A stretch of 64,000 nucleotides of DNA from Leifsonia xyli subsp. xyli str. CTCB07 (GCF_000007665.1 NC_006087.1:248001-312000), one strand, 5' to 3'. Positions 34,371 through 43,474 are shown, counted from the first letter of the stretch. Notes: generated from the sequence alone by a model not told the origin. Translations and numbers: made by a program.

Positions 34371-36098
34371 CTACCGTGCGCGCGAACGCAGGCGGGTCTC
34401 CTCGATGTCCAGCATCGCCTGCGCCTCGCTCAGGATGCGCGACGGGTAGGCGCCGCGCGAGCGTTCGAGCAGCAGGCGATCGCGCTCGGCGTCGACGACG
34501 GCGAGCCGGAGCGTGCGGTAGACATGGTGCGGGCGGGACTCCGCCGGCTCGTCGTAGAGGATGATGCGCTCCCAGGCGGCCTCGGCGCCGAGGTAGGTGG
34601 TCTGGCGCACCCGTTCGACCACCTCGGGGTCGACGGGCTTCGCGCTTCCAGAGGTGGCCTCGGGATCGTCCAGCACGGCGAGGCCGGTCTCGCTGAGGTC
34701 GTCGAGGAGCTGGGCGAGCAGACGCCGGTCGTCCTTCGCGTCGATGCCCTGCACGCCGAGGGCGCGGATGAGCCCGGGGAGCGTCCCACCCTGAAGCACG
34801 AGGCTGACGAACGCGACGGTGAAGGCGATGAGGATGAGCTGCGGGCGGTAGGGGATGTCCGCGGGCAGCGACTGCGCGGCTGCGAGGGTGACGACGCCGC
34901 GCATCCCCGACCAGCCGAGGACGATGCCGCCGCGCCAGTCGATCGCCTCCTGGCGGAACTCCTCGAGGTCGCTCCGGTGGCGTTCGTAGCGGAGTTCGGC
35001 CCGCTGCTTGCGGATCGCCTGCCAGCGGAAGCGAACGGGATGGTCGCGGAAGTAGCTGATCATCAGCCATTCCCGCAAAACGCTCTTCTCTGCCCGTTCG
35101 CCGCGGTGCTTCAAGAAGTAGATGAGCGGGACGATGAGCAGCGAGCGGATGGCGACGAGGCAGAGAAGCCCGACCAGTCCGATGCCCACGGCATCCCACA
35201 CGCTCAGGACCTCCGGGTGCTCGACATCCGCTATGAGTGTGCGCAGCTCCAGGCCGATGAGCAGGAAGACGCCGTTCTCCAGCAGGAACTGGATGGTGCG
35301 CCAGTTGATCTGGTCGGAGATGCGCGCCTGCGCGGTGAAGTGCTTCGACGACGCGTGACCGGTGTACAGGCCCGTGATGACGACGGCGAGCACGCCGGAG
35401 CCGTGCAGCGCTTCGGTGGGCGCGAACGCGGCGAACGGCACGATGACGGAGAGCGCGGTGTCGAGCGCGGTGTCGTTGAGCTTCGAGCGCACCCACACCG
35501 ACAGGAAGCCGACGACGAGACCGATCACGAGCGCGATCAGTACGGCGGAGAGGAAGTCGAGCACGCCGTCCAGGGGAGTCGCGAGCGCGCCGACCGCGGC
35601 GGCCAGCGCCGTGCGCAGCAGTACCAGCGCTGTCGCGTCATTGACGAGACCTTCGCCTTCGAGCACGGTCAGCAGGCGCGGAGGGAGGCCCAGCTTGCGG
35701 CCGATCGAGGTCGCGGCGACGGCATCGGGCGGGCTGATGATGGCGCCGAGGGCGATCGCGGCGGCCAGGTTGAGGTCCGGCAGCAGCGCGTACAGCACGA
35801 ACCCGACCGCGAAGGCCGTGATGATGACGAGCACGATCGAGAGCCCGGCGATCGGCGCCAGGTTGCGGCGGAAATCGGTGAGCGGCACGCTGATCGCCGC
35901 CGCGTAGAGGATGGGCGGCAGGAGGCCGTCCAGGATGACCTCCGGCGGCACCACGATCTCGGGCACTCCCGGCAGCCAGGAGAGCGTCACGCCGACGACC
36001 GCGAGGATGATGGGCGCGGCGACACCGAGTTTGCGGGCGAAGGCGGCGACGCCGACGATCACCGCGACGGCGATCACCGCGTAGACACCGAGTTCCAT
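34371..36098 (-). CDS. Na+/H+ antiporter (CPA1 family)
   Basis: This 575-residue membrane protein has about 12 hydrophobic segments in its first 420 residues. The CPA1 ion-binding signature G-E-G-L-V-N-D-A-T-A-L-V-L (near residue 155) and the helix A-I-I-S-P-P-D-A-V-A-A-T-S are present. A long cytoplasmic tail (about 430-575) follows. It exchanges sodium (or potassium) for protons in pH and salt homeostasis. It is monocistronic, 166 bp downstream in the genome from the fur start. Intact. Confidence 0.9.
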   Translation of the reverse strand: MELGVYAVIAVAVIVGVAAFARKLGVAAPIILAVVGVTLSWLPGVPEIVVPPEVILDGLLPPILYAAAISVPLTDFRRNLAPIAGLSIVLVIITAFAVGFVLYALLPDLNLAAAIALGAIISPPDAVAATSIGRKLGLPPRLLTVLEGEGLVNDATALVLLRTALAAAVGALATPLDGVLDFLSAVLIALVIGLVVGFLSVWVRSKLNDTALDTALSVIVPFAAFAPTEALHGSGVLAVVITGLYTGHASSKHFTAQARISDQINWRTIQFLLENGVFLLIGLELRTLIADVEHPEVLSVWDAVGIGLVGLLCLVAIRSLLIVPLIYFLKHRGERAEKSVLREWLMISYFRDHPVRFRWQAIRKQRAELRYERHRSDLEEFRQEAIDWRGGIVLGWSGMRGVVTLAAAQSLPADIPYRPQLILIAFTVAFVSLVLQGGTLPGLIRALGVQGIDAKDDRRLLAQLLDDLSETGLAVLDDPEATSGSAKPVDPEVVERVRQTTYLGAEAAWERIILYDEPAESRPHHVYRTLRLAVVDAERDRLLLERSRGAYPSRILSEAQAMLDIEETRLRSRAR

Positions 36099-36403
36099 CC
36101 GTCCAGCCTACGGAAAGGGAGCCGTCAGCGTGTCCTCAGACGGTCGCTGGCCGCCGCGGCAGCCGTGGTGGTGGCCGTGGCGGTGACGCGGTCGCGCCGG
36201 GTGTCGCCGTGGCTCTCGATGCTTGCGATCCCGGGGTTATCCGGAGACGGCGCGCCGGGCGTGTCCGCTCCGCTCCTCCCTCCGGCGCTCTGGATGTGAC
36301 ACGCCGCGCGACACGCCGCGCTGCTCCCTCCGGAGGTTTCGCGGGCGCCGGTGGTCCCGCGTAATCCCGGGCCTCTCGGGACATCCCGCGCAAAAGTCCC
36401 CAA
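36099..36403. other. Intergenic region, no gene recognised
   Basis: About 300 bp between the antiporter start and the palindromic promoter at 36404. Repeated CG-rich words (GACACGCCGCG occurs twice near 36297-36320) and CTCCCTCCGG (36273, 36326) are seen, but no supported gene, RNA or terminator. Confidence 0.35.
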
Positions 36404-36450
36404 CCACTACATGTAGTGGAATGACATTCGTGTCATTCGGGTTATATAGT
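36404..36450 (+). promoter_or_regulatory. Strong promoter with two adjacent palindromes
   Basis: CCACTACATGTAGTGG (36404-36419) is a perfect 16-bp palindrome. Directly abutting it, AATGACA-TTCG-TGTCATT (36420-36437) is a second perfect dyad. The second dyad contains the -35 element TGACAT (36422-36427), which is 17 bp from a near-consensus -10, TATAGT (36445-36450). A repressor on the second dyad would block polymerase, and a protein on the first could act as activator or co-repressor. Confidence 0.75.
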
Positions 36451-36501
36451 GGGCAAGTATCGCAAACAGCGGCGACACCGAGACAGCAAGGGGAGGCCAT
36501 C

Positions 36502-36585
36502 ATGGGTGAGGAAAACGACAGCGTTGGCGGCTACTCGGTTCCCGTGGACCCGATGGACATGCTGCAGTGCGACAGCTGCCAGTAG
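36502..36585 (+). CDS. 27-residue Met/Cys-tailed small protein
   Basis: ATG 36502 follows a strong GGGGAGG Shine-Dalgarno (36490-36496). The frame encodes 27 residues: an acidic start (M-G-E-E-N-D-S-V-G-G-Y) and a tail D-P-M-D-M-L-Q-C-D-S-C-Q with two Met and a CxxC. It has its own promoter with two palindromes and is closed by a terminator 19 bp after the stop, so it is transcribed alone. I do not recognise a family. The Met/Cys tail could bind a thiophilic metal or form a disulfide; a modified peptide precursor is conceivable, but no maturation genes are nearby. It could also be a leader peptide, although nothing lies between it and the terminator. Confidence 0.6.
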   Translation: MGEENDSVGGYSVPVDPMDMLQCDSCQ

Positions 36586-36603
36586 TCCGCTCACCAAAGC
36601 TTC

Positions 36604-36640
36604 GAGAGCCTCCGGCCGCCACAGGCAGTCGGGGGCTCTC
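36604..36640 (+). terminator. Terminator of the small-protein unit
   Basis: GAGAGCCTCCGGC (36604-36616) pairs with GTCGGGGGCTCTC (36628-36640) with two G-U wobbles and an 11-base loop. It closes the short transcription unit that starts at 36404. Confidence 0.75.
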
Positions 36641-36700
36641 CGCGTTCGGGGCATCCGCCCGTCGCCCCTTCGATTCCGGCCCGGCTCCCCATAGAATCGG

Positions 36701-37150
36701 ATGGTGCCAGTGAATCCAGCGCTCCCGGGGCGCAGCTATCCGCCCACCCCGCCGTATCTCGTGGCCCGCGAGAAAATCCGCGAGTTCGCGAGCGCCGTCT
36801 TCGCGACGAATCCGATCAGCTTCGATGTGGAGGCGGCCCGCGCCGCGGGCCACGCCGACCTCGTCGGACCGCCCACCTTCCCGATCGTTGTGCAGGAGTA
36901 CACCCTTCAGCAGCTCCTCGCCGACCCGGAGGCTGGCATCGACTTCAGCCGGGTGGTCCACGGCGATCAGCGCTTCACCTACACGCGCGCCGTCGTCGCC
37001 GGAGACCAGCTGACCGCGACGATGACCGTCACCTCCGTGAAGTCTCTCGGTGCTCACTCGATGGTGACCGCCGAGTCCATGATCGTGGATGCGGGCGGCG
37101 AGCACGTCGTCACCGCGATCTCCACCCTGGTCGTGCGAGGAGACGAGTGA
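36701..37150 (+). CDS. MaoC-like dehydratase, HadA/HadC type
   Basis: This 149-residue hot-dog-fold protein matches the N-terminal-type FAS1-like dehydratase subunit: Y-P-P-T-P-P-Y-L-V-A-R-E-K-I-R-E-F-A, then V-G-P-P-T-F-P-I-V and a conserved V-H-G-D-Q-R-F-T-Y. In mycobacteria HadA and HadC are the substrate-binding partners of HadB in fatty-acid-synthase-II beta-hydroxyacyl dehydration. The gene overlaps the HadB-like gene by 4 bases. Microbacteriaceae do not make mycolic acids, so the substrate is probably an ordinary acyl chain; this is inference. Confidence 0.82.
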   Translation: MVPVNPALPGRSYPPTPPYLVAREKIREFASAVFATNPISFDVEAARAAGHADLVGPPTFPIVVQEYTLQQLLADPEAGIDFSRVVHGDQRFTYTRAVVAGDQLTATMTVTSVKSLGAHSMVTAESMIVDAGGEHVVTAISTLVVRGDE

Positions 37151-37575
37151 TGGCCACCCCCGATTTCGACACCTTGGCCGTCGGCGATGTCGTCGCCGAG
37201 CGCGCCGTCGACCTCTCCCGCGACTCGCTGGTGCGCTACGCGGGCGCATCCGGCGACTTCAACCCCATCCACTACCGTGACGACATCGCCGCGGCGGTCG
37301 GCCTGCCGGGCGTGATCGCTCACGGGATGCTGACGATGGGCCTCTCGGTTCAGCCGGTTGTGGACTGGGCCGGCGACCCCGCCCGCGTCGCCGACTATCA
37401 GGTGCGGTTCACTCGCCCGATCGTCGTCGATCCCGCCGAGGGTGCGACCGTCTCGGTGACCGCCAAGATCGGGCAGCTGGAGGCGGAGGCGCGTGTCGTC
37501 CGCGTCGACCTGACCACCACCTTCAACGGGGAGACCGTGCTGGGCAAGGCGCAGGTCCGGGTCTGCCTCGCCTGA
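37150..37575 (+). CDS. MaoC-like dehydratase, HadB type (catalytic)
   Basis: The protein of about 141 residues carries the hydratase-2 catalytic motif Y-A-G-A-S-G-D-F-N-P-I-H-Y (Asp/His dyad near residues 36-41) and G-V-I-A-H-G-M-L-T-M-G. It dehydrates 3-hydroxyacyl thioesters as a heterodimer with the preceding subunit. The start may be GTG 37147 or ATG 37150, overlapping the upstream TGA. The order hadA-hadB followed downstream by secE-nusG-rplK-rplA is conserved across Actinobacteria. Confidence 0.87.
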   Translation: MATPDFDTLAVGDVVAERAVDLSRDSLVRYAGASGDFNPIHYRDDIAAAVGLPGVIAHGMLTMGLSVQPVVDWAGDPARVADYQVRFTRPIVVDPAEGATVSVTAKIGQLEAEARVVRVDLTTTFNGETVLGKAQVRVCLA

Positions 37576-37609
37576 GCCCGCTCGCCGCCGACCCAGATCA
37601 GGACCCGAT

Positions 37610-38746
37610 GTGACCGACCCGCCCGCTCTCTCCGCCCTCACCACGATGCGTGTCGGCGGGACGCCCGAGCGCCTGCTCGAGCCGGCCGATCGAGATGCTC
37701 TGGTCGCCACCGCCCGGGAAGTCTGGAGCACCGGCGACGAGTGGCTCCTACTCGGCGGCGGCTCGAACACCATCGCCGCGGACGACGGTTTCGAGGGGAC
37801 TGTTCTGCGCATCGTCACCCGCGGTGTCGAGCGGCTCGCCGCCGAGAAGGGCCGCATCCGTCTCCGGGTGCAGGCCGGTGAGCCGTGGGATGCGTTGGTC
37901 GCCCTGACGGTCCGCAACGGCTGGGCGGGCATCGAGGCGCTCTCCGGCATCCCGGGCTCCACCGGGGCCGCGCCCGTGCAGAACATCGGCGCGTACGGCC
38001 AGGAGATCGAGTCGGCGCTGATCGGTGTCGAGTTCCTCGACTACCTCACCGGCGAGGTGTACACGCTTGCGCGCGCGGAGCTCGGCCTCGGCTACCGGAC
38101 ATCTGCGCTGAAGCGAGGGATGGCCGGCGTGGTTCTCTCGGTGGACCTCGAACTCGCCGACCATTCCGTCCCCGGCGGTGTCGGCGCCTCGCTGAGCGCC
38201 CCGATCGCTTACGCTCAGCTCGCGGACGCCCTCGCCGTCCCGCTCGGCTCGCGTGTCTCCGTCGACGAGCTGCGGCGTGCTGTTCTCGCGCTGCGCGCGT
38301 CCAAGGGCATGGTGCTCGACCCCGCTGACCCGGACTCCGTGAGCGCGGGCAGCTTCTTCACCAACCCGATCGTCTCGGAGAACGTCGCGCGCGCTCTCCC
38401 TTCGGACGCTCCCCGCTGGTCTCTCGGCCCGCCCGAGCCGGACACCATCCTCAGCCTCGGCCCCGAGGGCGTCCATCCGCTGGACGTGCCCCCGTTCGCC
38501 GCTGGCCCCTACGAGGCCAAGCTCTCCGCCGCCTGGCTCATCGAGAACGCCGGCATCCGCAGCGGTTTCGCGCTCCCCGGCTCGGGAGCCGCGATCTCGT
38601 CCAAGCACACGCTCGCGATCGTCAACCGCGGCGCCGCCACCGCCGCCGACGTCGCCCAGCTCGCCTCGTTCGTCCGGGGCCGCGTGCAGGCGGACTTCGG
38701 TGTCGTGCTCCACCCCGAGCCGGTGTTGGTCGGCCTCACCCTCTAA
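37610..38746 (+). CDS. murB: UDP-N-acetylmuramate dehydrogenase
   Basis: This 378-residue FAD enzyme reduces UDP-GlcNAc-enolpyruvate to UDP-MurNAc in peptidoglycan synthesis. The FAD-binding stretch L-G-G-G-S-N-T-I and G-I-P-G-S-T-G-A-A-P-V-Q-N-I-G-A-Y-G-Q-E match the type-I MurB family. The catalytic serine lies in V-S-A-G-S-F-F-T-N-P (near residue 246), and the C-terminal E-P-V-L-V-G contains the conserved glutamate. GTG start, 34 bp after the HadB-like gene. Intact and essential. Confidence 0.94.
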   Translation: MTDPPALSALTTMRVGGTPERLLEPADRDALVATAREVWSTGDEWLLLGGGSNTIAADDGFEGTVLRIVTRGVERLAAEKGRIRLRVQAGEPWDALVALTVRNGWAGIEALSGIPGSTGAAPVQNIGAYGQEIESALIGVEFLDYLTGEVYTLARAELGLGYRTSALKRGMAGVVLSVDLELADHSVPGGVGASLSAPIAYAQLADALAVPLGSRVSVDELRRAVLALRASKGMVLDPADPDSVSAGSFFTNPIVSENVARALPSDAPRWSLGPPEPDTILSLGPEGVHPLDVPPFAAGPYEAKLSAAWLIENAGIRSGFALPGSGAAISSKHTLAIVNRGAATAADVAQLASFVRGRVQADFGVVLHPEPVLVGLTL

Positions 38747-38802
38747 GGGGATGCCGGGCGCGCTTTGAGACAACTCTCACACGCGCTCTCTACGCTCGAT
38801 TC

Positions 38803-39531
38803 ATGGGATTCCTCGATCGACTTCTCGGGCGCGAGGAACCGCGCCGTGACGCCCCGCAGAGCGCAGAGGGCTGGAACGCAGACAGCCAGAGTACACACGG
38901 CTCGAATGCGTACGCCCGGAACGCCCCTCAGCCGCCCGCCCGCAGCGACGATGAGATCGCGGTCGAGCGCTACCGCTATCTTCTCCGAACGGCTCCGCCC
39001 GAGACCATCGAGCAGGTCCACGAGGAAGCCTTCGCCCGGCTGACCGCCGACCAGCGCCGGCTTCTCTTCCAGCAGCTCAGCGAGGGCGCTCCCGCCGGCG
39101 AGCGGCCGCGCGGAGACGACCCCCGCTCCCTCGCTCAGGCGGCGACCCGCTCCGAACTGCGCCAGCCGGGCACCCTTGAACGCTCGCTCGGCGGATCGGG
39201 CGGCGGCGTCGGCGCCGCCAGCGGGATGGGCTTCGGCGGCATGCTCGCCACATCGCTCCTCGGAAGCGTCGCCGGATATGTCATCGGGTCGGCTCTGGTG
39301 AGCACCTTCCTGCCCACCCCGGGTGCAGATCAGGCTGCGGACGGGACCGCGGAAGACGGCTCTGGGGGAGACGGTTCGGGGGGAGACGGCACCGCTACGG
39401 ACACGGGCTCGGGCGATGCCGGCGTTGAGACCGCCAGCGCCGACGCCGGCTGGGGCGGTGACTCCGGTGACTGGGGCGGTGGCGGCGGCGGTGGCTGGGA
39501 TGGCGGTGGCTTCGGCGGCGACTTCCTGTAG
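38803..39531 (+). CDS. Glycine-rich actinobacterial protein of unknown function
   Basis: A 242-residue protein. The first part is polar. Residues about 50-100 form a helical domain (A-V-E-R-Y-R-Y-L-L-R-T-A-P-P, E-E-A-F-A-R-L-T-A-D-Q-R). One hydrophobic, possibly membrane segment follows (about 145-165, M-L-A-T-S-L-L-G-S-V-A-G-Y-V-I-G). The tail is extremely rich in Gly, Asp and Trp (W-G-G-D-S-G-D-W-G-G-G-G). Proteins of this build are widespread in Actinobacteria without known function. Intact frame with GC-rich low-complexity 3' end. Confidence 0.7.
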   Translation: MGFLDRLLGREEPRRDAPQSAEGWNADSQSTHGSNAYARNAPQPPARSDDEIAVERYRYLLRTAPPETIEQVHEEAFARLTADQRRLLFQQLSEGAPAGERPRGDDPRSLAQAATRSELRQPGTLERSLGGSGGGVGAASGMGFGGMLATSLLGSVAGYVIGSALVSTFLPTPGADQAADGTAEDGSGGDGSGGDGTATDTGSGDAGVETASADAGWGGDSGDWGGGGGGGWDGGGFGGDFL

Positions 39532-39622
39532 CGCCCCCGCACGGGAGGAAGCCGGGCGTTCCCGGTGCTCTGAGGCCGTCATGCTCACATGGGTCTCACT
39601 TTCCTGGCGCGAGCACGTCACC

Positions 39623-41749
39623 TCATTCCCGCAACGCCGCAGAAAACGGCAGCACTACGCTCGCCCCGGCCCGGTGTAGTTCGCGGCCGGCCACCGTGAT
39701 CGTCCATCGGCTGTCGATCATGTCGTCCACGAGCAGCACCACCCCACCAGCCGGAAGCGCCAGCTCGCGCGCGTCGAAGGCCTCCCACACGCCGGAGAGC
39801 CGGAAAGCGCTGTTCCCGCCGGGCCGCTGGCGGTGGCGGCCCTGCGCATCCCGAGAGCCCCGAGAGAGGGCAGACGCCCGATCTCGGCCAGCGCCTGTGC
39901 CAGGGACGCCGTGAACACCGGCCGCCGCCGCGATGGCGCAGAGACGACCGTGTCCGGCCGGCGTTCCCATCCCCACTCGCTCAGGACGGAGACGCACGCC
40001 TCCACGACATCTGGCGGACACGGCGCGTCCGGGGCATCGGGAGCCAGGAGCTCCCGCAGACGTCCGCCCCATCCCAGATCGGTCAGACGGGCGAGCGCGC
40101 GGCCCGGCGCCACCTGTTCGCCGGCTGGGATGCGGCCCTTCACTGGGACGCTGAGACGGTCTGCGCCCGTCGGCCAGAGCTGCCGTGGTTCCACGGCGAA
40201 TCCCGCCCGGTTCAGAGCCGCTGAGACCGATCCGGTGGCCTCGTCCGCGATCGCCGCCGGATACCAGGCTCCGGCGCAGGAATCGCAGCATTCGCAGGGC
40301 TCGGCCCCGGGATCGTCCAGCGCCAGCTGGAGGAACTGCATGCGGCAGCCGTCCGTGCGCTCGTAGTCGATCATCGCGCGCTGCTCCGCCTCGCGTGCCG
40401 CCGCGATGCGTTCGTAGCGTTCGCGGGCTTAGGCCCACGGCCGGCCGGTGGACACCCAGCCGCCGGAGACGCGGCGGACCGTTCCGTCCACGTCCAGGAC
40501 CTTCAGCAGCAGTTCGAGTTGTGGATGTCTTCAGGTCGACCCGGGTCTCGAGCGCCCGCGTCGACTGGGCCGCTTCGGTCAGCGCCGCCAGCAGGGTGAC
40601 CGCTTTCTCCTCCAACGGCATGGAGGCGGTGGCGAAGTACTGCCAGATCGCTCTGTCCTCCGGGCCCGGCAGCAGCAGCACATCGGCGTTCTCCGTCGCG
40701 CGCCCCGCGCGCCCCACCTGCTGATAGTAGGCCACCGGCGAGGAGGGCGCCCCGAGGTGGACGACGAACCCGAGGTCCGGCTTGTCGAAGCCCATCCCGA
40801 GCGCGCTGGTCGCCACGAGCGCTTTCACGTCGTTGCGTTTGAGCCGGTCCTCTAACTCTTCGCGCTCGGCGGTGTCGGTCTGCCCGGTGTACGCGTGTAC
40901 CTCGTGCCCGGCCTGACGGAGGACGCGCGCGGTGTCTTCCGCGGCCGACACCGTCAGCGTGTACACGATGCCGCTCCCGGGCAGTGCGTTCAGATTGCTC
41001 ACCAGCCAGGCCAGCCGAGCGGTCGCATCGGGCAGGGTGAGAACCCCCAGCCGCAGGGATCGCCGGGCGAGCGGACCGCGGATGGTCATCACCTCGTCCC
41101 GCCCCGACGCCGCCCCGCCGAGCTGTTCGGCGACATCCGCCATGACCCGCTCGTTGGCGGTCGCGGTGGTCGCCAGCACCGGGACCTCCGTGGGGAGCGC
41201 TGTCACGATTTCCCGTAGCCGCCGGTAGTAGGGACGGAAGTCGTGCCCCCAGTCCGAGATGCAATGAGCCTCGTCGATGACCACCAGACCCGCCCGCGAG
41301 ACGAGCGTGGGCAGGTGCCGGTCACGGAACTCCGGATTGTTGAGCCGCTCGGGGGAGACGAGCAGCACATCCACTGTGTCTTCGCGAAGCCGTGCGATCA
41401 CGTCCTCCCACTCGTGCCGGTTCGCCGAGTTGATCGTGAGCGCCAGCACTCCGGCCCGCCCGGCCGCGGAGACCTGGTCTCGCATCAGTGCCAGCAGCGG
41501 GGGAGACCAGGATGGTCGGCCCGGCTCCGCGCTCGCGCAGCAGCAGTGTCGCGACGAAGTAGACCGCCGACTTCCCCCATCCCGTGCGCTGGACGACGAG
41601 AGCGCGCCGCCGCTCGTCCACCAGCGCCGAGACAGCCTCGTACTGCCCGTCGTGGAAGTCGCGTCTGGCCGGCCCACGAGGTCGCGCAGGTGTTCCAGCG
41701 CACGGGCGTGGGTCGATGCGGCGGGGAAGGCTGTGCCGGTGGTGCTCAT
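39623..41749 (-). pseudogene. RecQ-like DEAD/DEAH helicase with phosphoribosyltransferase-like tail, multiply frameshifted
   Basis: The minus strand encodes a RecQ-type helicase over about 710 codons, scattered across frames. Walker A (R-T-G-W-G-K-S-A-V) is in one frame near 41565. L-A-L-M-R-D-Q-V, V-V-I-D-E-A-H-C-I-S-D-W-G-H-D-F-R and G-R-A-G-R-A are in the frame from 41749. The cysteine-rich zinc region (C-E-C-C-D-S-C) near 40290 and the following part are in a third. The last segment, V-V-L-L-V-D-D-M-I-D-S, a PRPP-binding-like motif, returns to the first. A premature stop lies near 40428. At least four lesions make it dead. Confidence 0.87.
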
Positions 41750-42057
41750 GGAGCTATCGTTCCAGAGGCCTCCGGCTCCCGTCCCCCTGCGCCCGGATCT
41801 GTGGAGGACTCGGGGAACGCACCGGCTTGTGGAGGAGCTTTACGCGTCTTTCCCGTATCCACCGCAACGTCAGGGCGCGAAAGGGGCGGTCCACGGCCGT
41901 CCGGCCCATTTTGCGGGGCCGAGACCGTCCCGTACACTGGAGGAAGTGGTTGAATCCGCTAAGCTTTTCCGCGCCCTTTTTTGGAATGCAGACGAGGGCA
42001 GTACCACCCTGCTAGCCTTGCTCGAGGAGTTCGCGGAGAAGCCGCGGGCGACTCCCT
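41750..42057 (+). promoter_or_regulatory. Upstream region of tRNA-Trp with candidate promoter
   Basis: TTGCGG (41911-41916) and TACACT (41933-41938), 16 bp apart, form a plausible promoter about 120 bp upstream of the tRNA and could drive the tRNA-secE-nusG unit. A frame open to 42059 has no recognisable product, and I do not call a gene. Confidence 0.45.
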
Positions 42058-42130
<73 letters not shown>

Positions 42131-42172
42131 CAAGCCGGCATCCTGATGCCGGTCCACGAAAGGTGTAACGAG

Positions 42173-42445
42173 GTGGTCCGAAAGGTAATCGACGAACCGA
42201 GCGAGGAAATCGTCGCCAACGCGAAGAGGGATCGCGCCGCGCGGCGCAATCCTTTCGCGCGGATCGCCCTGTTCATCCGGCAGGTCATCGGCGAGCTGAA
42301 GAAGGTCGTCACTCCGACGCGCAAGGAACTCGTGAGCTACACGGGAGTCGTGCTCGTCTTCGTGGTGATCATGATGGCCCTGGTGTCGCTCCTGGACTGG
42401 ATCTTCGGTCTGGGCTTGGTCTGGGTCTTCGGCAACCCGGCCTAG
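42173..42445 (+). CDS. secE: Preprotein translocase subunit SecE
   Basis: This 90-residue protein has an amphipathic N-terminal helix, the conserved cytoplasmic motif I-G-E-L-K-K-V-V-T-P-T-R-K-E-L (residues about 41-55) and one C-terminal membrane helix, the single-span layout of Gram-positive SecE. It clamps SecY in the protein-export channel. GTG 42173 is preferred because GAAAGG stands upstream; the open frame continues back over the tRNA. nusG follows 43 bp later. Confidence 0.93.
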   Translation: MVRKVIDEPSEEIVANAKRDRAARRNPFARIALFIRQVIGELKKVVTPTRKELVSYTGVVLVFVVIMMALVSLLDWIFGLGLVWVFGNPA

Positions 42446-42488
42446 ACCGCCTGCCGGAACGGGCTCCGCCCTCCCCGAAAGAAATGGA

Positions 42489-43436
42489 ATGAATTCAGTG
42501 TCTGAGACGAATCGCGATGACGTGGACTGGGCGACCGCTGCCGAGCAGTCCTCCGAAGACGACGAGGCGCAGACCGGCAATGTCCTGGCCGGCGATGAGC
42601 AGTCGGTCGACGCCGCCGAACGTGAGGCTCTCCACATCGTCGCCGAGGACGGTAGCGAGGTTGACCTGGACGCGGTTCTGGACGCAATGGCCGAGGCCGT
42701 CGATCCCGAGGCCGACCGCGCTGTCGACGAGGCGCTCGAGGTCGACTCCGCCCAAGAGGTCGAAGTCGCAGAAGAGGCCGAAGTCGCTCAGGAGGCCGTC
42801 CCGGACGAGGACGAACTCGCCACCGACCCTTACGAGGAGTTCCGCGCCGAGCTCCGCGGCAAGATCGGTAAGTGGTACGTCATCCACTCCTACGCCGGAT
42901 TCGAGCGCCGAGTGAAGTCCAACATCGAGAACCGCATGGTTTCGATGAACATGGAGGACTACATCTACGAGGTCCAGGTCCCGATGGAGGACGTGGTCGA
43001 GATCAAGAACGGCCAGCGCAAGATGGTCAACCGCGTGCGCATCCCGGGCTACGTGCTCGTGCGCATGGACCTCAACGAGGACAGCTGGTCGGTCGTGCGC
43101 CACACGCCCGGCGTCACCGGCTTCGTGGGCAACGCGCACAACCCGACCCCGTTGCGCTTCGAGGAGGCCTTTTCGATGCTGAAGAGCCTCGTTCAGGTGG
43201 ACGCGGCCCCGGCCAAGGGCGCTGCCAAGGGTCAGAAGGCCGCCGCGCGCGTCATCCCGGCCGAGGTCGACTTCGAGATCGGCGAGACCATTACGATCAA
43301 GGAAGGCTCCTTCGCGGGCCTGCCCGGTTCGATCAGCGAGATCAAGCCGGAGAGCGGCAAGCTCACCGTCCTCGTCTCGCTCTTCGAGCGCGAGACCCCG
43401 GTCGAGCTGAGCTTCGACCAGGTCACCAAGCTCTGA
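42489..43436 (+). CDS. nusG: Transcription termination/antitermination protein NusG
   Basis: This 315-residue protein has a very acidic, low-complexity N-terminal extension (about residues 1-117), typical of actinobacterial NusG. The NGN domain follows (W-Y-V-I-H-S-Y-A-G-F-E-R-R-V, then P-G-Y-V-L-V-R-M, and T-P-G-V-T-G-F-V-G), then a KOW domain (F-E-I-G-E-T-I-T-I-K-E-G-S-F). It binds RNA polymerase and couples transcription to termination and translation. It lies in the standard secE-nusG-rplK-rplA order. ATG 42489; GTG 42498 is an alternative. Intact. Confidence 0.95.
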   Translation: MNSVSETNRDDVDWATAAEQSSEDDEAQTGNVLAGDEQSVDAAEREALHIVAEDGSEVDLDAVLDAMAEAVDPEADRAVDEALEVDSAQEVEVAEEAEVAQEAVPDEDELATDPYEEFRAELRGKIGKWYVIHSYAGFERRVKSNIENRMVSMNMEDYIYEVQVPMEDVVEIKNGQRKMVNRVRIPGYVLVRMDLNEDSWSVVRHTPGVTGFVGNAHNPTPLRFEEAFSMLKSLVQVDAAPAKGAAKGQKAAARVIPAEVDFEIGETITIKEGSFAGLPGSISEIKPESGKLTVLVSLFERETPVELSFDQVTKL

Positions 43437-43474
43437 CTCGCTCAGCGCGCTGACCACCACAGACTTACAGAACA

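Noticed and set aside
36404-36419. BlaI/CopY-type operator reading of CCACTACATGTAGTGG
   Set aside because: Those operators have TACA and TGTA separated by two bases; here the halves touch, and no BlaI/CopY gene is in the window.
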